Assembly: GCA_037890055.1 (NCBI GenBank)
Contig: JBBKBD010000003.1
Source of the DNA: Mediannikoviicoccus sp037890055
Lineage (GTDB): Bacteria; Bacillota; Clostridia; Tissierellales; Peptoniphilaceae
Direction: 5' to 3' (one strand)
Length of the DNA stretch: 64,000 bases
The position numbers and the translations under genes were made by a program. This document shows, piece after piece, positions 50,936 to 59,593 of the stretch. Each line of letters begins with the position of its first letter. Position 1 is the first letter of the stretch. The notes below the pieces were generated by a model that had not been told where the DNA came from, made no database searches, and saw nothing but the letters and a program-made list of their open reading frames with translations.

Positions 50936-50988
50936 ATGACACTATGTCATTTCGTTTTCATTATATATGACACCGTGTCACTTGTCAA
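50936..50988 (-). promoter_or_regulatory. Consensus promoter with two palindromic operators
   Basis: On the minus strand TTGACA (50988-50983) and TATAAT (50965-50960) are exactly 17 nt apart. One palindrome (TGACACGGTGTCA) fills the spacer at 50968-50980; a second (ATGACATAGTGTCAT) lies at 50936-50950, between the start of transcription and the RBS. Both suit repression by the TetR protein of this operon. Confidence 0.75.
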
Positions 50989-50992
50989 TGAA

Positions 50993-51018
50993 AAAAACAG
51001 ACATAATCGTCTGTTTCA
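50993..51018 (-). terminator. Terminator of the alpha/beta hydrolase gene
   Basis: AAACAGAC and GTCTGTTT form a perfect 8-bp stem; TTTTTTTC follows on the minus strand. Confidence 0.75.
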
Positions 51019-51021
51019 TTT

Positions 51022-51882
51022 TTACTTGTTTACAAAGTCTAAAACATCTTTATAAACTTTTTTATTCTCTTTTTCATTTAAAATTTCATGGGCCATGTCT
51101 TGATAAATTATTTTTTGAACTGATTTTCCATAGCTCTTGTATTTATCTTCAACTTTCTTTATGCCTTTTGAAAAATCTCCCACTGGATCACATGCCCCTG
51201 CAATTAATAATATTTCTTTTGCAGTACAGTTTTTAAATGTATCTTCATTGTTAAGCCTTATAACTATATCAGCCAAGGTTTCAAAACCTTCTCTTGTAAA
51301 GGGATTGCCGCAAAGCTTATCTTCCATATAGGCTTTTCTATTGTCTTCGTTATAAGAAATCCATGTGGAAGGTTCTTTAAACTTTTTTTCATAGGGCCCT
51401 ACTACAAGTTTTTGAATATTTGGTAGTGGTGTTTTTCCCTTTTGAAATTTTAGTAAAAACTTTAAAAAGCTCGCTTCCATTTTACTTGGTTGCCCTGTGC
51501 CACAAGCAACTAGCTTGTCCACTGGGTAAATTGAAGAATAAATTCTTGCAAGAAAAGATCCCATACTATGGCCAAAACAAATATACTCACCATCAAAGTT
51601 TATATGATTTCTCACCATGTGCATATCTGTAATTAAATTCTCCAGTGAAACCATATCTCCCAGTGGGTGCTCTTCGTTTATGCTCTTGCCGTGTCCAAGA
51701 TGGTCGTGAATTACAACATCATAACCATTGGAGCAAAGATAGTTCGCAAAGTCATCGTACCTTTCCTTATGCTCCTGCATTCCATGGACAATTTGGATAA
51801 GGGCCTTTGATTCATCACTTTTAAAAAAACTTACATCTAAGTTTACTCCTGAGGAGCTTTCTATTTTAAAACTTTCCTTCAT
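51022..51882 (-). CDS. Alpha/beta hydrolase (monoacylglycerol lipase-like), 286 aa
   Basis: Typical layout: oxyanion part IVHGMQEHKERYDDFANYL, GYDVVIHDHLGHGKS, nucleophile elbow FGHSMGSFLAR with the serine at about residue 100, an aspartate in IAGACDPVGDFSKG, and the histidine in MAHEILNEKE. Pattern and length fit the monoacylglycerol lipase/lysophospholipase group. Cytoplasmic, no signal peptide. Followed by its own terminator. Confidence 0.85.
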   Translation of the reverse strand: MKESFKIESSSGVNLDVSFFKSDESKALIQIVHGMQEHKERYDDFANYLCSNGYDVVIHDHLGHGKSINEEHPLGDMVSLENLITDMHMVRNHINFDGEYICFGHSMGSFLARIYSSIYPVDKLVACGTGQPSKMEASFLKFLLKFQKGKTPLPNIQKLVVGPYEKKFKEPSTWISYNEDNRKAYMEDKLCGNPFTREGFETLADIVIRLNNEDTFKNCTAKEILLIAGACDPVGDFSKGIKKVEDKYKSYGKSVQKIIYQDMAHEILNEKENKKVYKDVLDFVNK

Positions 51883-51891
51883 ACTAACTCC

Positions 51892-52458
51892 TTATGATGA
51901 TATGGAGACTTCTGTTACAACACCATTTTCAATAATAATGCCAAGTCCAAGTCCAGTTTCTTCACATTCTTTGAAATAACTTAAAAATCTTTCAAGACCC
52001 ATATCTTCTGGCTTAGCCAGTCCACTAACAGCAAAATATCTTGTAGATTCATCAATTTTAAAAGTGTATTCACTATTTTCAAGTATTTCGTCATCAGAAT
52101 CCATCATATTATTAACTTCTTCATTGTAATTAAAGGAGCCCTTTACTATAAGAACATCTCCGTCTGAAGACACTTCATATACTGAAGCCATATTGTATTC
52201 GTCAACCTCTCCTTTTTTTGGAGCATATATTGAAGCGAGATATTGCCCATCTTTTTCAATTAAGTTCTTATATTGTTTTTCTTCAGTTTCTGTTTCTTTA
52301 TTTTCGGTAGTTTCTGTAGGTTTCTTTGCTACTTCTGTACTTTGCATTTCCTCAGTGGATAATTTTTCAACACCTTCTTTGAACTTGTTAAATTTACATG
52401 AAGTAAATAAACTCAAGCACAAAATTCCAATTAATAGTTTTCTAAATGTCTTTTTCAT
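51892..52458 (-). CDS. Putative lipoprotein, 188 aa
   Basis: A signal peptide with lipobox (LLIGILCLSLFTSCKFNKF, cysteine at about 21), then a low-complexity Thr/Glu-rich linker (STEVAKKPTETTENKETETE) and a folded C-terminal part with no recognised domain. It should be anchored outside the membrane. It lies 12 bp after the ABC-F gene and 9 bp before the hydrolase in the same direction. Confidence 0.7.
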   Translation of the reverse strand: MKKTFRKLLIGILCLSLFTSCKFNKFKEGVEKLSTEEMQSTEVAKKPTETTENKETETEEKQYKNLIEKDGQYLASIYAPKKGEVDEYNMASVYEVSSDGDVLIVKGSFNYNEEVNNMMDSDDEILENSEYTFKIDESTRYFAVSGLAKPEDMGLERFLSYFKECEETGLGLGIIIENGVVTEVSISS

Positions 52459-52470
52459 TTTACCTCCACT

Positions 52471-54111
52471 TTATTTTATTTCTCTTAGTCTCTTCTCAAC
52501 TTCATCAAGTTCTTTAATTATCTCGTCTTTATTTCTAAGGCCAAGGCTAAGCTCGCTCATTAATGCTGTTTTCTTCATTTCAAGTAATAACTTGTCCTCA
52601 TTGCCCTTTGATTTAACTTGCTTTGACTGCTCATACTCTGTTAAATTTCCAGGAAAGGATTTTATTTTTTTATCTTCAATAATAAATATTTCATCACATA
52701 GGGAATCTATAAAATGTCTGTCGTGGGACACAAATAGCATTGTGCCTTCAAAGTCTAAAAACAGATTTTCTATGGCCTTTATGGAGTCAATGTCTAAAAA
52801 GTTTGTAGGTTCGTCAAGTAATAACACATTTACATCGGAAACAAATAGCATTGCAAATGTAAGTTTTATTTTTTCTCCACCGGACAAAACTGCAGCGCTC
52901 TTGTGGAAGTCTTGTCTTCTAAAACCCATTCTTATGAGTACATTTCTATTTACTTCCTCTTCTTGAATAGAAACTGAATTTATATTCTCCAGTAAACTTT
53001 TCCCTTCGTCAATTTGATCTAAAGACTGCCTATAGATTCCAAACTTTGCCTTAGGAACAATCCTTATACCCTCGTACTCTTCTTCAACAAGTTTAAGGAG
53101 TGTTGTCTTACCACATCCATTTTCTCCAACCAGTGCAGTTCTCTTATTTCTCTTTAATTTAAAGTTCGCATTTTTAAATATAACTCTATCTCCGTAGGAA
53201 AAATTTATACTTTCTCCTTCAATAATAAATCTATTATTGGGAGGGTCTGTTAGATTAAAGTTTGGACGAATAATAGGATTTTTCAAAGGCTTTTCTTTTT
53301 TCTCTAACTGTTCAATTCTCTTTTCCGTATGCTTTGCAGCCCTTTGAAAACTCTTTTCCTTTCCACCAAAGGATTTGCCTACAGCTCCATATGCCCTCTG
53401 TTTTATTTCACTGTTTGAAAGATTTTTCGGCTTTGCACGCATCTTACTTGCCTTTTGCTTTTGATTTTCAGAAATTTCTAGAAGTCTTTTTTTCTCGTCA
53501 ACATAGTTTTCATATTCTCTCTGTCTTCTTGAAAAATCTTCCTCTTTCCACTGCATATATTGCGAGTAATTGCCATTAAAGTCAAAAATCTTCCCATCAC
53601 TAATCTCTACGGTTCGATTGGTCAACTTGTCTAATAGGTTTCTGTCGTGGGAAATTAGTACAAAGGAGTCTAGTTTCTCTAAAGCACTTTCTAGTTTTTC
53701 AATGCCTTTAATATCGAGGTTTGCAGTTGGTTCATCAAGCAAAATTAAGTCCGGCTCTGCACTAAAGGTGTCTGCAAGCCTTATTCTCGTCTCCTCGCCA
53801 CCGGAAAACTTTTTACTGTCTCTTTTTATAATCTCATTTACATTCCATCTTCCACTATGCTCTCCATCAATCTCACTAAACTTCTCAATGGATTCAAATT
53901 GCTTAAACACCTTCCAATTTCCACTTCGATTGACAAGTCCATCTTGAGGTTTTAACTCTCCAAGCATTATTCTAAAAAGAGTTGTCTTACCACATCCATT
54001 TACACCAACTAGGCCAACTTTGTCCCCTGACCATATTTCCAAACTGTCAAAAGAAAAAAGTTCTCTATCTCCAAATGCCATGGAGATGTTTTTCATGTCT
54101 AAAAGTTTCAT
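52471..54111 (-). CDS. ABC-F family ATPase (ribosome-acting), 546 aa
   Basis: Two ABC domains in one soluble chain with no membrane part: Walker A VGVNGCGKTTLFRI and VGENGCGKTTLLKL, signatures FSGGEETRIRLAD and LSGGEKIKLTFAM, Walker B DLILLDEPTANLD and VLLLDEPTNFLD. The linker between them (about 190-290) is long and basic (KASKMRAKPKNLSNSEIKQR), like the arm that enters the ribosome in antibiotic-protection ABC-F proteins (Lsa/Vga/Msr). The drug range cannot be told. Start at 54111, with AGGAGG 4 nt before it. Confidence 0.82.
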   Translation of the reverse strand: MKLLDMKNISMAFGDRELFSFDSLEIWSGDKVGLVGVNGCGKTTLFRIMLGELKPQDGLVNRSGNWKVFKQFESIEKFSEIDGEHSGRWNVNEIIKRDSKKFSGGEETRIRLADTFSAEPDLILLDEPTANLDIKGIEKLESALEKLDSFVLISHDRNLLDKLTNRTVEISDGKIFDFNGNYSQYMQWKEEDFSRRQREYENYVDEKKRLLEISENQKQKASKMRAKPKNLSNSEIKQRAYGAVGKSFGGKEKSFQRAAKHTEKRIEQLEKKEKPLKNPIIRPNFNLTDPPNNRFIIEGESINFSYGDRVIFKNANFKLKRNKRTALVGENGCGKTTLLKLVEEEYEGIRIVPKAKFGIYRQSLDQIDEGKSLLENINSVSIQEEEVNRNVLIRMGFRRQDFHKSAAVLSGGEKIKLTFAMLFVSDVNVLLLDEPTNFLDIDSIKAIENLFLDFEGTMLFVSHDRHFIDSLCDEIFIIEDKKIKSFPGNLTEYEQSKQVKSKGNEDKLLLEMKKTALMSELSLGLRNKDEIIKELDEVEKRLREIK

Positions 54112-54254
54112 ATAACCTCCTAACAATTTCGCTATTCAATTTTTATTTTGCATTTACTTTTGTTATAAAGTTACTGCCATCATGATCCCTCTTTTCTTTC
54201 CTTTTCTATATATTATCACGAAGAATCATTTTAGTGGTATGAATTATTACAAAT

Positions 54255-54289
54255 AAAAACTGTTAGAGCATTTTTTTGTCTCTAACAGT
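54255..54289 (-). terminator. Terminator of the DUF4300 gene
   Basis: ACTGTTAGAG and CTCTAACAGT form a perfect 10-bp stem; TTTTTATTT follows on the minus strand, just after the stop at 54296. Confidence 0.8.
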
Positions 54290-54295
54290 CAAATT

Positions 54296-55195
54296 TTAAT
54301 TATTATATACAGATGGGTCTATGAAGTTTTCATTATCCATTATAAATGGTTTTGAAGTTGAATCGTCTCTATAATTCTCATATTTGTTGTAAAAATATTT
54401 GTAACAATCTTCTTTTGATTGAAATTTTACAGCTTGATATGGCTCTTGAAAAGATAGTTTTTCAACTAGCAAATAACCATCTTTATCTTTAACTAGAACA
54501 CCAACATGTCCAATAAAAAGATAATCTCCATCTAAATTATCATGGACTGCAAGAGATATAAATCTAGCATTGTCATTGAATTTAAATTGAGACAAAAACT
54601 TTTGCATCTTTTCTCCATGAATATTTACATCCTTAACAGCTTCTGTCTTTACCCTTGAAAAAAGACTTTTGAATTTATCCATTTCCTCATCATTAAAAAC
54701 TTTGCCAAGTTTATTAGAGTCAATATCCATAAATAGTAAGTTGTCATCAAAATCAATTTTATTTACTTCAATATTTTCTTTTAGAAGCATAAAAGCGTTC
54801 ATTCTACAGTTGAGTCCTGTAAAGTTTCCATGTTCCTTGCTCCATAGCTCTTCAAGTTTTGAAATATTATATTCAGGTTGTTTCGTGTTTTTAAACTCAT
54901 TCAAAAGCCCTTCGCCTTGAACTGATTTATTATAATCACTTACACTTTTTTTGAAATTTTCAACAGAGTCTTTATCAAGTGACTTATTTAGCACATCACA
55001 AACTTCATTCAAAACTTTATCGCCATTCATATTTGACATTAAAATTTTATTTTCTTTTGATAAATCATTACTAGATACATCACTTTCAAATTGATTATTA
55101 CTCTCTGAGTTATTTATTTTATTTTTATCTTGACTAATATCTTTACAACTCACAAGTAATATTAATAATACAATCCAGATTAGTTTTTTTCTCAT
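54296..55195 (-). CDS. DUF4300-family lipoprotein, 299 aa
   Basis: Signal peptide with lipobox (LIWIVLLILLVSCKDIS, cysteine at about 17), then a Ser/Asn-rich linker and a DUF4300-type body (SKEHGNFTGLNCRMNAFMLL; DNLDGDYLFIGHVGVLVKDK). The conserved C-R-N and H-x-G pattern hints at a papain-like hydrolase fold, but no activity is known. Exported and membrane-anchored. Start at 55195 with GGAGG 5 nt upstream; it stands alone. Confidence 0.75.
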   Translation of the reverse strand: MRKKLIWIVLLILLVSCKDISQDKNKINNSESNNQFESDVSSNDLSKENKILMSNMNGDKVLNEVCDVLNKSLDKDSVENFKKSVSDYNKSVQGEGLLNEFKNTKQPEYNISKLEELWSKEHGNFTGLNCRMNAFMLLKENIEVNKIDFDDNLLFMDIDSNKLGKVFNDEEMDKFKSLFSRVKTEAVKDVNIHGEKMQKFLSQFKFNDNARFISLAVHDNLDGDYLFIGHVGVLVKDKDGYLLVEKLSFQEPYQAVKFQSKEDCYKYFYNKYENYRDDSTSKPFIMDNENFIDPSVYNN

Positions 55196-55322
55196 ATTCG
55201 CCTCCATAGTAATACCATAATTATTTTAAGACTACTACAAATCTGTTTCAAGAAAAAAAATCTTACAAATTCTTTACAATTTAAAAAATAATTAATATTT
55301 CTGAATTGAATTTGTTTTGTAA

Positions 55323-56339
55323 CTAGTCAAGCTCTCTATAGGCTCTCTTATAGTAGAAAGGTATTTCGCCCCTTCCCCGATCTTCAACAAAATCTAGATA
55401 AAGGTTTGGGTTTTTAAGAAGTTCTCTACCTATGGCAACTAAATCGCAGGCCCCTTCTTCTAAGGCATAGTCTGCCAATTCAAGTGTCTTTATCATGCCA
55501 ACTCCAATTGTCTTGTATCCAGTTTCTTTCTTTATCCTCTTTGCAAATTGCAACATATATCCTGGATAAACTTTTATTGGCACATTTACAACTGCCCCCG
55601 CTGACACATGTACAAAGTCTACTAGGTCTTTGTTTTCATTTAAGAAATTAATCCAGTCTTCTACTTTAAGTCCATCTTCATGATAGTCTGTAGCTGATAT
55701 TCTCATCCATAGAGCCTTTTCTATAGGCCATACCTCTTTAATTGCAGAAACAATTTCTTTTAACAATAAATATCTATCTTCACCATATTTATCTTTTCTC
55801 TTATTTGCTATAGGACTTATAAATTGGTGTATTAAATATCCATGGGCTGCGTGAATTTCCAGTCCATCATAGCCAGCAAGGTCCGCTCTTTTCGCCCCGT
55901 CTTTAAAAGCTTGAATAACTTCCTTTATATCTTCCAAAGTCATTTCTTCATAATCTATTTCTTTGTCATTGTACTTAACTTCACTTGGTCCAATATGTCT
56001 TAGTCCACTGGTTTCAGATTTTCTTCCCGCATGGTTAAGTTGTATTGCTGCATAGCTTCCATTGTTCTTTATTGACGAAACTATTCTATTATGCCCTTCA
56101 ATCTGTTCATCATTCCAAAGGCCAAGGCAATTGTCAGTAATTCGTCCGATATCCATAACCCCGGTTGCTTCAACAATTATCATTCCAACTTGCCCTATGG
56201 CTCTTGCACCGTAGTGAGCAACATGAAAGTCAGTTGGAACACCGTCATGTTTTTTACATTGATACATGCACATTGGTGGCATAACCAAGTGGTTTTTTAG
56301 TTTAATTTTGTCATCAATATATTCTTCAAATAATTTCAT
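55323..56339 (-). CDS. namA: NADH:flavin oxidoreductase (old yellow enzyme, NamA-like), 338 aa
   Basis: MKLFEEYIDDKIKLKNHLVM PPMCM at the start is the FMN-binding beginning of OYE proteins; HVAHYGARAIGQVGMIIVE, QLNHAGRKSE, DGLEIHAAHGYLIHQFISP and IGVGMIKTLELADYALEEG follow, which are FMN- and substrate-site motifs of the NamA/YqjM class. It reduces activated C=C bonds with NAD(P)H. It lies 2 bp after the glycosylase gene, so the two may be co-transcribed. Confidence 0.88.
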   Translation of the reverse strand: MKLFEEYIDDKIKLKNHLVMPPMCMYQCKKHDGVPTDFHVAHYGARAIGQVGMIIVEATGVMDIGRITDNCLGLWNDEQIEGHNRIVSSIKNNGSYAAIQLNHAGRKSETSGLRHIGPSEVKYNDKEIDYEEMTLEDIKEVIQAFKDGAKRADLAGYDGLEIHAAHGYLIHQFISPIANKRKDKYGEDRYLLLKEIVSAIKEVWPIEKALWMRISATDYHEDGLKVEDWINFLNENKDLVDFVHVSAGAVVNVPIKVYPGYMLQFAKRIKKETGYKTIGVGMIKTLELADYALEEGACDLVAIGRELLKNPNLYLDFVEDRGRGEIPFYYKRAYRELD

Positions 56340-56341
56340 AT

Positions 56342-56857
56342 CTACCTCTCAATATATTTCAGTATCTCTTTCCACTCTTCCAACAAATCATCAAGCCTAT
56401 ACCTTGCATTGGCAGGGCTTGTGGAAGGAAGTTTTACTCCCTTTAGTCCAAGCTTTTTTGCGTGGTACTTCTTATAGTATTTATAGGAAGTTCCTCCATT
56501 GCAAAAAACCTGTTTTATATCTGCTTTTTTAACTATTTCCACCAAGTTAGATGGCTTAACATTTTTAATACTTGCATCACTTGAACCGATTATGTCACAT
56601 TCATATATGGAATCAAAAACCGCAATGTCATGACTTAGTAAAAAATCTCTTCTCTCGTTAATGTCTCTACTTAGTTCTACATTGAACAATTTTTCCATAA
56701 CAGGCCAAAATCTATTTTGTGGATGGCCATAGAAAAATCCATATTCCCTAGTTTTAACTGATGGAAAGGAACCTAGAATTAATATTTTTGATTCACTATT
56801 ATAAAGTGGCTCTAGAGTGTGGGTTATGGTTTCATATCTATTGTCTTTGTCCGTCAT
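56342..56857 (-). CDS. DNA-deoxyinosine/uracil glycosylase family protein, 171 aa
   Basis: Uracil-DNA-glycosylase fold: ILILGSFPSVKTREYGFFYG, HPQNRFWPVMEKLF, and a C-terminal LPSTSPANARYRLDDLLEEW in place of the usual loop motif. This is the TIGR04274-type hypoxanthine (deoxyinosine) glycosylase, which removes deaminated adenine. Base-excision repair, cytoplasm. Lies between the S66 peptidase and OYE genes in one direction. Confidence 0.82.
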   Translation of the reverse strand: MTDKDNRYETITHTLEPLYNSESKILILGSFPSVKTREYGFFYGHPQNRFWPVMEKLFNVELSRDINERRDFLLSHDIAVFDSIYECDIIGSSDASIKNVKPSNLVEIVKKADIKQVFCNGGTSYKYYKKYHAKKLGLKGVKLPSTSPANARYRLDDLLEEWKEILKYIER

Positions 56858-56863
56858 AATCTC

Positions 56864-57895
56864 CTACTTTTCATTATTAAATCTGATTACTTGATTATCA
56901 AAGTCCACTTCACATGGCACGCCAAATGGAACTATACATCTTGGTAGCGCATGGCCAACGTTGAAGTTATATAAAATATTTAAATCATTATCTATCTCTT
57001 CAACTAAAATCTCTTTATACTCATCATAGTACTTATCGTCTTGTGGCTTACCAATAATAACTCCATTTATTACGTCAAATATTCCCGTAGATTTTAATGT
57101 CCTTATCATCTTCTTATAAAGCTTTGGATCGGGTTTATTTTCGCTTGTCTCTAAAAGTAAAATCTTATTCTTCCAATCTTCTGTGCTTGGAAATATTCCA
57201 TACTTATTTGCCAAGTCAAAGGCTTCCTTAAAGTCTTTACTAATTATTCGATAGATTGTGTCGATACATCCACCAAGAATCTCTCCAGAAAATTTTCCAC
57301 TTCCCTGTAATAATTCATATCCATTATTTTTGTGCGTTGGTCTTTTAGTCCCAATTGCCTTTTTTGAAAAATCTGTTCTTTCGTCATACCAAATATCACT
57401 TGGTCTAATTTCACTAATAGTCCCGGTCTCCATAAGCTCTTTAAAATAGCTTTTAGAATATGGAAGCATTTCATCATCTATCTCAGCCACTTCCGTTAGA
57501 AAGGCCTGTCCATAAAATGTTTTTATACCAAGTTTATGAAGCATAAGATGATTTACTGTGGTGTCGGAGAAACCTAAAAATATCTTTTGCCTTACAACAT
57601 TTTTTAGTTCATCATTTTCAAATAAATATGGTAATAGTCTATAGGTATCTTCTCCGCCGATTGCACAAAGAATCATGTCAATGGAATCGTCTTTAAAGGC
57701 ATTTATTAAATCCTCCGCCCTCTTTGAAGGGTTTTTATCAAGATAGTCTAGTCCCTTTAAAGAGTTTTCCATAAACTTAACCTCTATTCCCATATCATTT
57801 AATCTCTTTTTTCCAATTTCAACTTGGTGTGCTGCTAAATCTTCTCCAAGAATACCTGAAGATAGACTTACAACTCCTATTTTTTTAACTTTCAT
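56864..57895 (-). CDS. S66-family LD-carboxypeptidase (MccF-like), 343 aa
   Basis: S66 layout: VVSLSSGILGEDLAAHQVEI at the start, the nucleophile motif LGFSDTTVNHLMLHK (serine at about 120), GGCIDTIYRIISKD, LLLETSENKPDP with the catalytic glutamate, and FNVGHALPRCIVPFG with the histidine. Such enzymes trim peptidoglycan peptides or inactivate microcin C-like compounds; which applies here is unclear. No signal peptide. Six bases separate it from the glycosylase gene. Confidence 0.85.
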   Translation of the reverse strand: MKVKKIGVVSLSSGILGEDLAAHQVEIGKKRLNDMGIEVKFMENSLKGLDYLDKNPSKRAEDLINAFKDDSIDMILCAIGGEDTYRLLPYLFENDELKNVVRQKIFLGFSDTTVNHLMLHKLGIKTFYGQAFLTEVAEIDDEMLPYSKSYFKELMETGTISEIRPSDIWYDERTDFSKKAIGTKRPTHKNNGYELLQGSGKFSGEILGGCIDTIYRIISKDFKEAFDLANKYGIFPSTEDWKNKILLLETSENKPDPKLYKKMIRTLKSTGIFDVINGVIIGKPQDDKYYDEYKEILVEEIDNDLNILYNFNVGHALPRCIVPFGVPCEVDFDNQVIRFNNEK

Positions 57896-57905
57896 ATTAC
57901 TCCTT

Positions 57906-58205
57906 TTATTTAATACTCTTCCAATACTTCTTTACAATCTTATATAAGAACCACGCAAGTACAATTGTAATTAATCCCGTCATAATTCTTTTCCAAACCG
58001 CTTCGCCAGTTCCAAAAATTGTATATGCTCCTGTTGCAGCTATTGCAATCACATAGAAGAGTCCTAGAATAATCGTGATAAAAGTTCTTACTGACTTTGG
58101 AACCTTTTTGTTTGAACTAAGCTCTACCACAATTATTAATCCATAGATTATTGCAAATTCAATAATGTATTTTATAAATTTGCTTGCTAATATTTTTTCT
58201 ACCAT
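57906..58205 (-). CDS. Small integral membrane protein, 99 aa
   Basis: Three predicted membrane segments (IIEFAIIYGLIIVVEL, FITIILGLFYVIAIAATGAY, GLITIVLAWFLYKIV) and basic ends. No family recognised. It is 10 bp before the S66 peptidase gene, in the same direction, and may share its transcript. GAGGAC lies before the ATG. Confidence 0.6.
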   Translation of the reverse strand: MVEKILASKFIKYIIEFAIIYGLIIVVELSSNKKVPKSVRTFITIILGLFYVIAIAATGAYTIFGTGEAVWKRIMTGLITIVLAWFLYKIVKKYWKSIK

Positions 58206-58293
58206 ACGTCCTCCTTTATTACACTAAATTTTACTATTAATATCTCTGTATTTCAAATTCACTTTAACTTTCTTCTATATATGAAGATATAGT

Positions 58294-58302
58294 TGATATA
58301 AT
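58294..58302 (+). promoter_or_regulatory. Extended -10 promoter of the MFS gene
   Basis: TGATATAAT, with TATAAT at 58297-58302, lies 12 nt before the first ATG. The implied leader is very short, so translation may start at an inner codon (for example 58324 or 58333). Confidence 0.5.
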
Positions 58303-58314
58303 AGTATTAGTTTA

Positions 58315-59556
58315 ATGAAAGAGATGAGACAGTTGAAAGAAAAATCAAAAAAATTTTCACCGGCAATGGTGTTTATAATTCTATTTGGAATAGTGTCATT
58401 ATTTTCAGACATGACCCACGAGGGAGCTTCCAGTATTAGAGGCGTTTATTTGTCACTGCTCGGTGCCTCCGCTGGTACCATAGGTTTTATTTCAGGACTT
58501 GGTGAGCTTATTGGCTACTCCATGAGATATGTCTTCGGAAGAATTACCGATAGGACTCACAAGTACTGGACAATGACCATATTTGGTTACATATTAGATA
58601 TATTAGCCGTACCTGCCCTGGCCCTTGTAGGCGAGCATGGTTGGGTTGCGGCGTCAATTTTACTTGTGATTCAAAGAATGGGTAAGGCAATTAAAAAGCC
58701 TGCCAAAGATACCATTATGTCCTTTGCCGCTTCAGGCGAGGGAGTTGGAAAGAGCTTTGGAATACAAGAACTACTGGATCAAATCGGTGCCTTTCTCGGC
58801 CCTGTGCTTCTCTATGTGGTAATGCTTTTTAAAACTGAAGGCAGCACCTTTGAAATTTATAAAACCTGTTTTGCCTTTCTTTTAATCCCTGGACTAATTA
58901 CAATTATTATGCTCTTTGTAACAAAATATAAATTTCCAAACCCTGAACATTTTGAACCAGAGCCTAAGGAATACATTCCATTTAAAATAAAGGACAAATT
59001 TATCTACTACATCATTGGTATAAGTCTATTTGCCTTTGGATTTATAGATTATGCACTTATTGTAATGCATATTTCAAAGACCTTTGGCGCCCTAGGACAA
59101 GGTATCGTAACTTCGTCCTTAATCAACAGCGAAACAATTCCTCTTTTATATGCGGGAGCAATGTTAATTGACGCTGTAGCTGCAATGGTGTTTGGCTATA
59201 TGTATGACAGAAATGGTGTAAAGGCATTGGTGTTATCCACAATCATTTCAGCACCCTTTGGGGTTTTCATTTTTACAAAGACTTCAACACTTGCAGTTTT
59301 TATAGGCCTTGCCCTTTGGGGCGTTGGCATGGGTGCTCAGGAGTCCATATTAAAGGCGGCGGTAACTTCCATTGTTCCAAAGCAAAGTCGCGCCACCGGT
59401 TATGGAATATTTGAATGTTCCTTTGGTGTGTTTTGGTTTTTAGGAAGCGCCCTCATGGGTATGCTATATGAAAAAAATATTTTGTTGATGGTTTTTGTTT
59501 CAATTATTGCGCAACTTCTTGCAATTCCATTTTATTTAAAATCTTCTAAGAAATAG
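58315..59556 (+). CDS. MFS transporter, 413 aa
   Basis: Twelve predicted helices. The conserved segment FGRITDRTHKYWTMTIFGY between helices 2 and 3 is the G-x-x-x-D-R motif of MFS proteins, and FGYMYDRNGVKALVLSTII matches its repeat after helix 8. The early SDMTHEGASSIRGVYLSLLG is typical of one MFS subgroup with unknown substrate. The start is uncertain: the ATG at 58315 is barely downstream of the promoter, and no good RBS precedes it. Confidence 0.82.
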   Translation: MKEMRQLKEKSKKFSPAMVFIILFGIVSLFSDMTHEGASSIRGVYLSLLGASAGTIGFISGLGELIGYSMRYVFGRITDRTHKYWTMTIFGYILDILAVPALALVGEHGWVAASILLVIQRMGKAIKKPAKDTIMSFAASGEGVGKSFGIQELLDQIGAFLGPVLLYVVMLFKTEGSTFEIYKTCFAFLLIPGLITIIMLFVTKYKFPNPEHFEPEPKEYIPFKIKDKFIYYIIGISLFAFGFIDYALIVMHISKTFGALGQGIVTSSLINSETIPLLYAGAMLIDAVAAMVFGYMYDRNGVKALVLSTIISAPFGVFIFTKTSTLAVFIGLALWGVGMGAQESILKAAVTSIVPKQSRATGYGIFECSFGVFWFLGSALMGMLYEKNILLMVFVSIIAQLLAIPFYLKSSKK

Positions 59557-59560
59557 TACA

Positions 59561-59590
59561 AAAAGACAGGGCAATCATACCCTGTCTTTT
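59561..59590. terminator. Bidirectional terminator between convergent genes
   Basis: AAAAGACAGGG and CCCTGTCTTTT form a perfect 11-bp stem with an 8-nt loop between the MFS and repeat-protein genes. Confidence 0.85.
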
Positions 59591-59593
59591 AAA

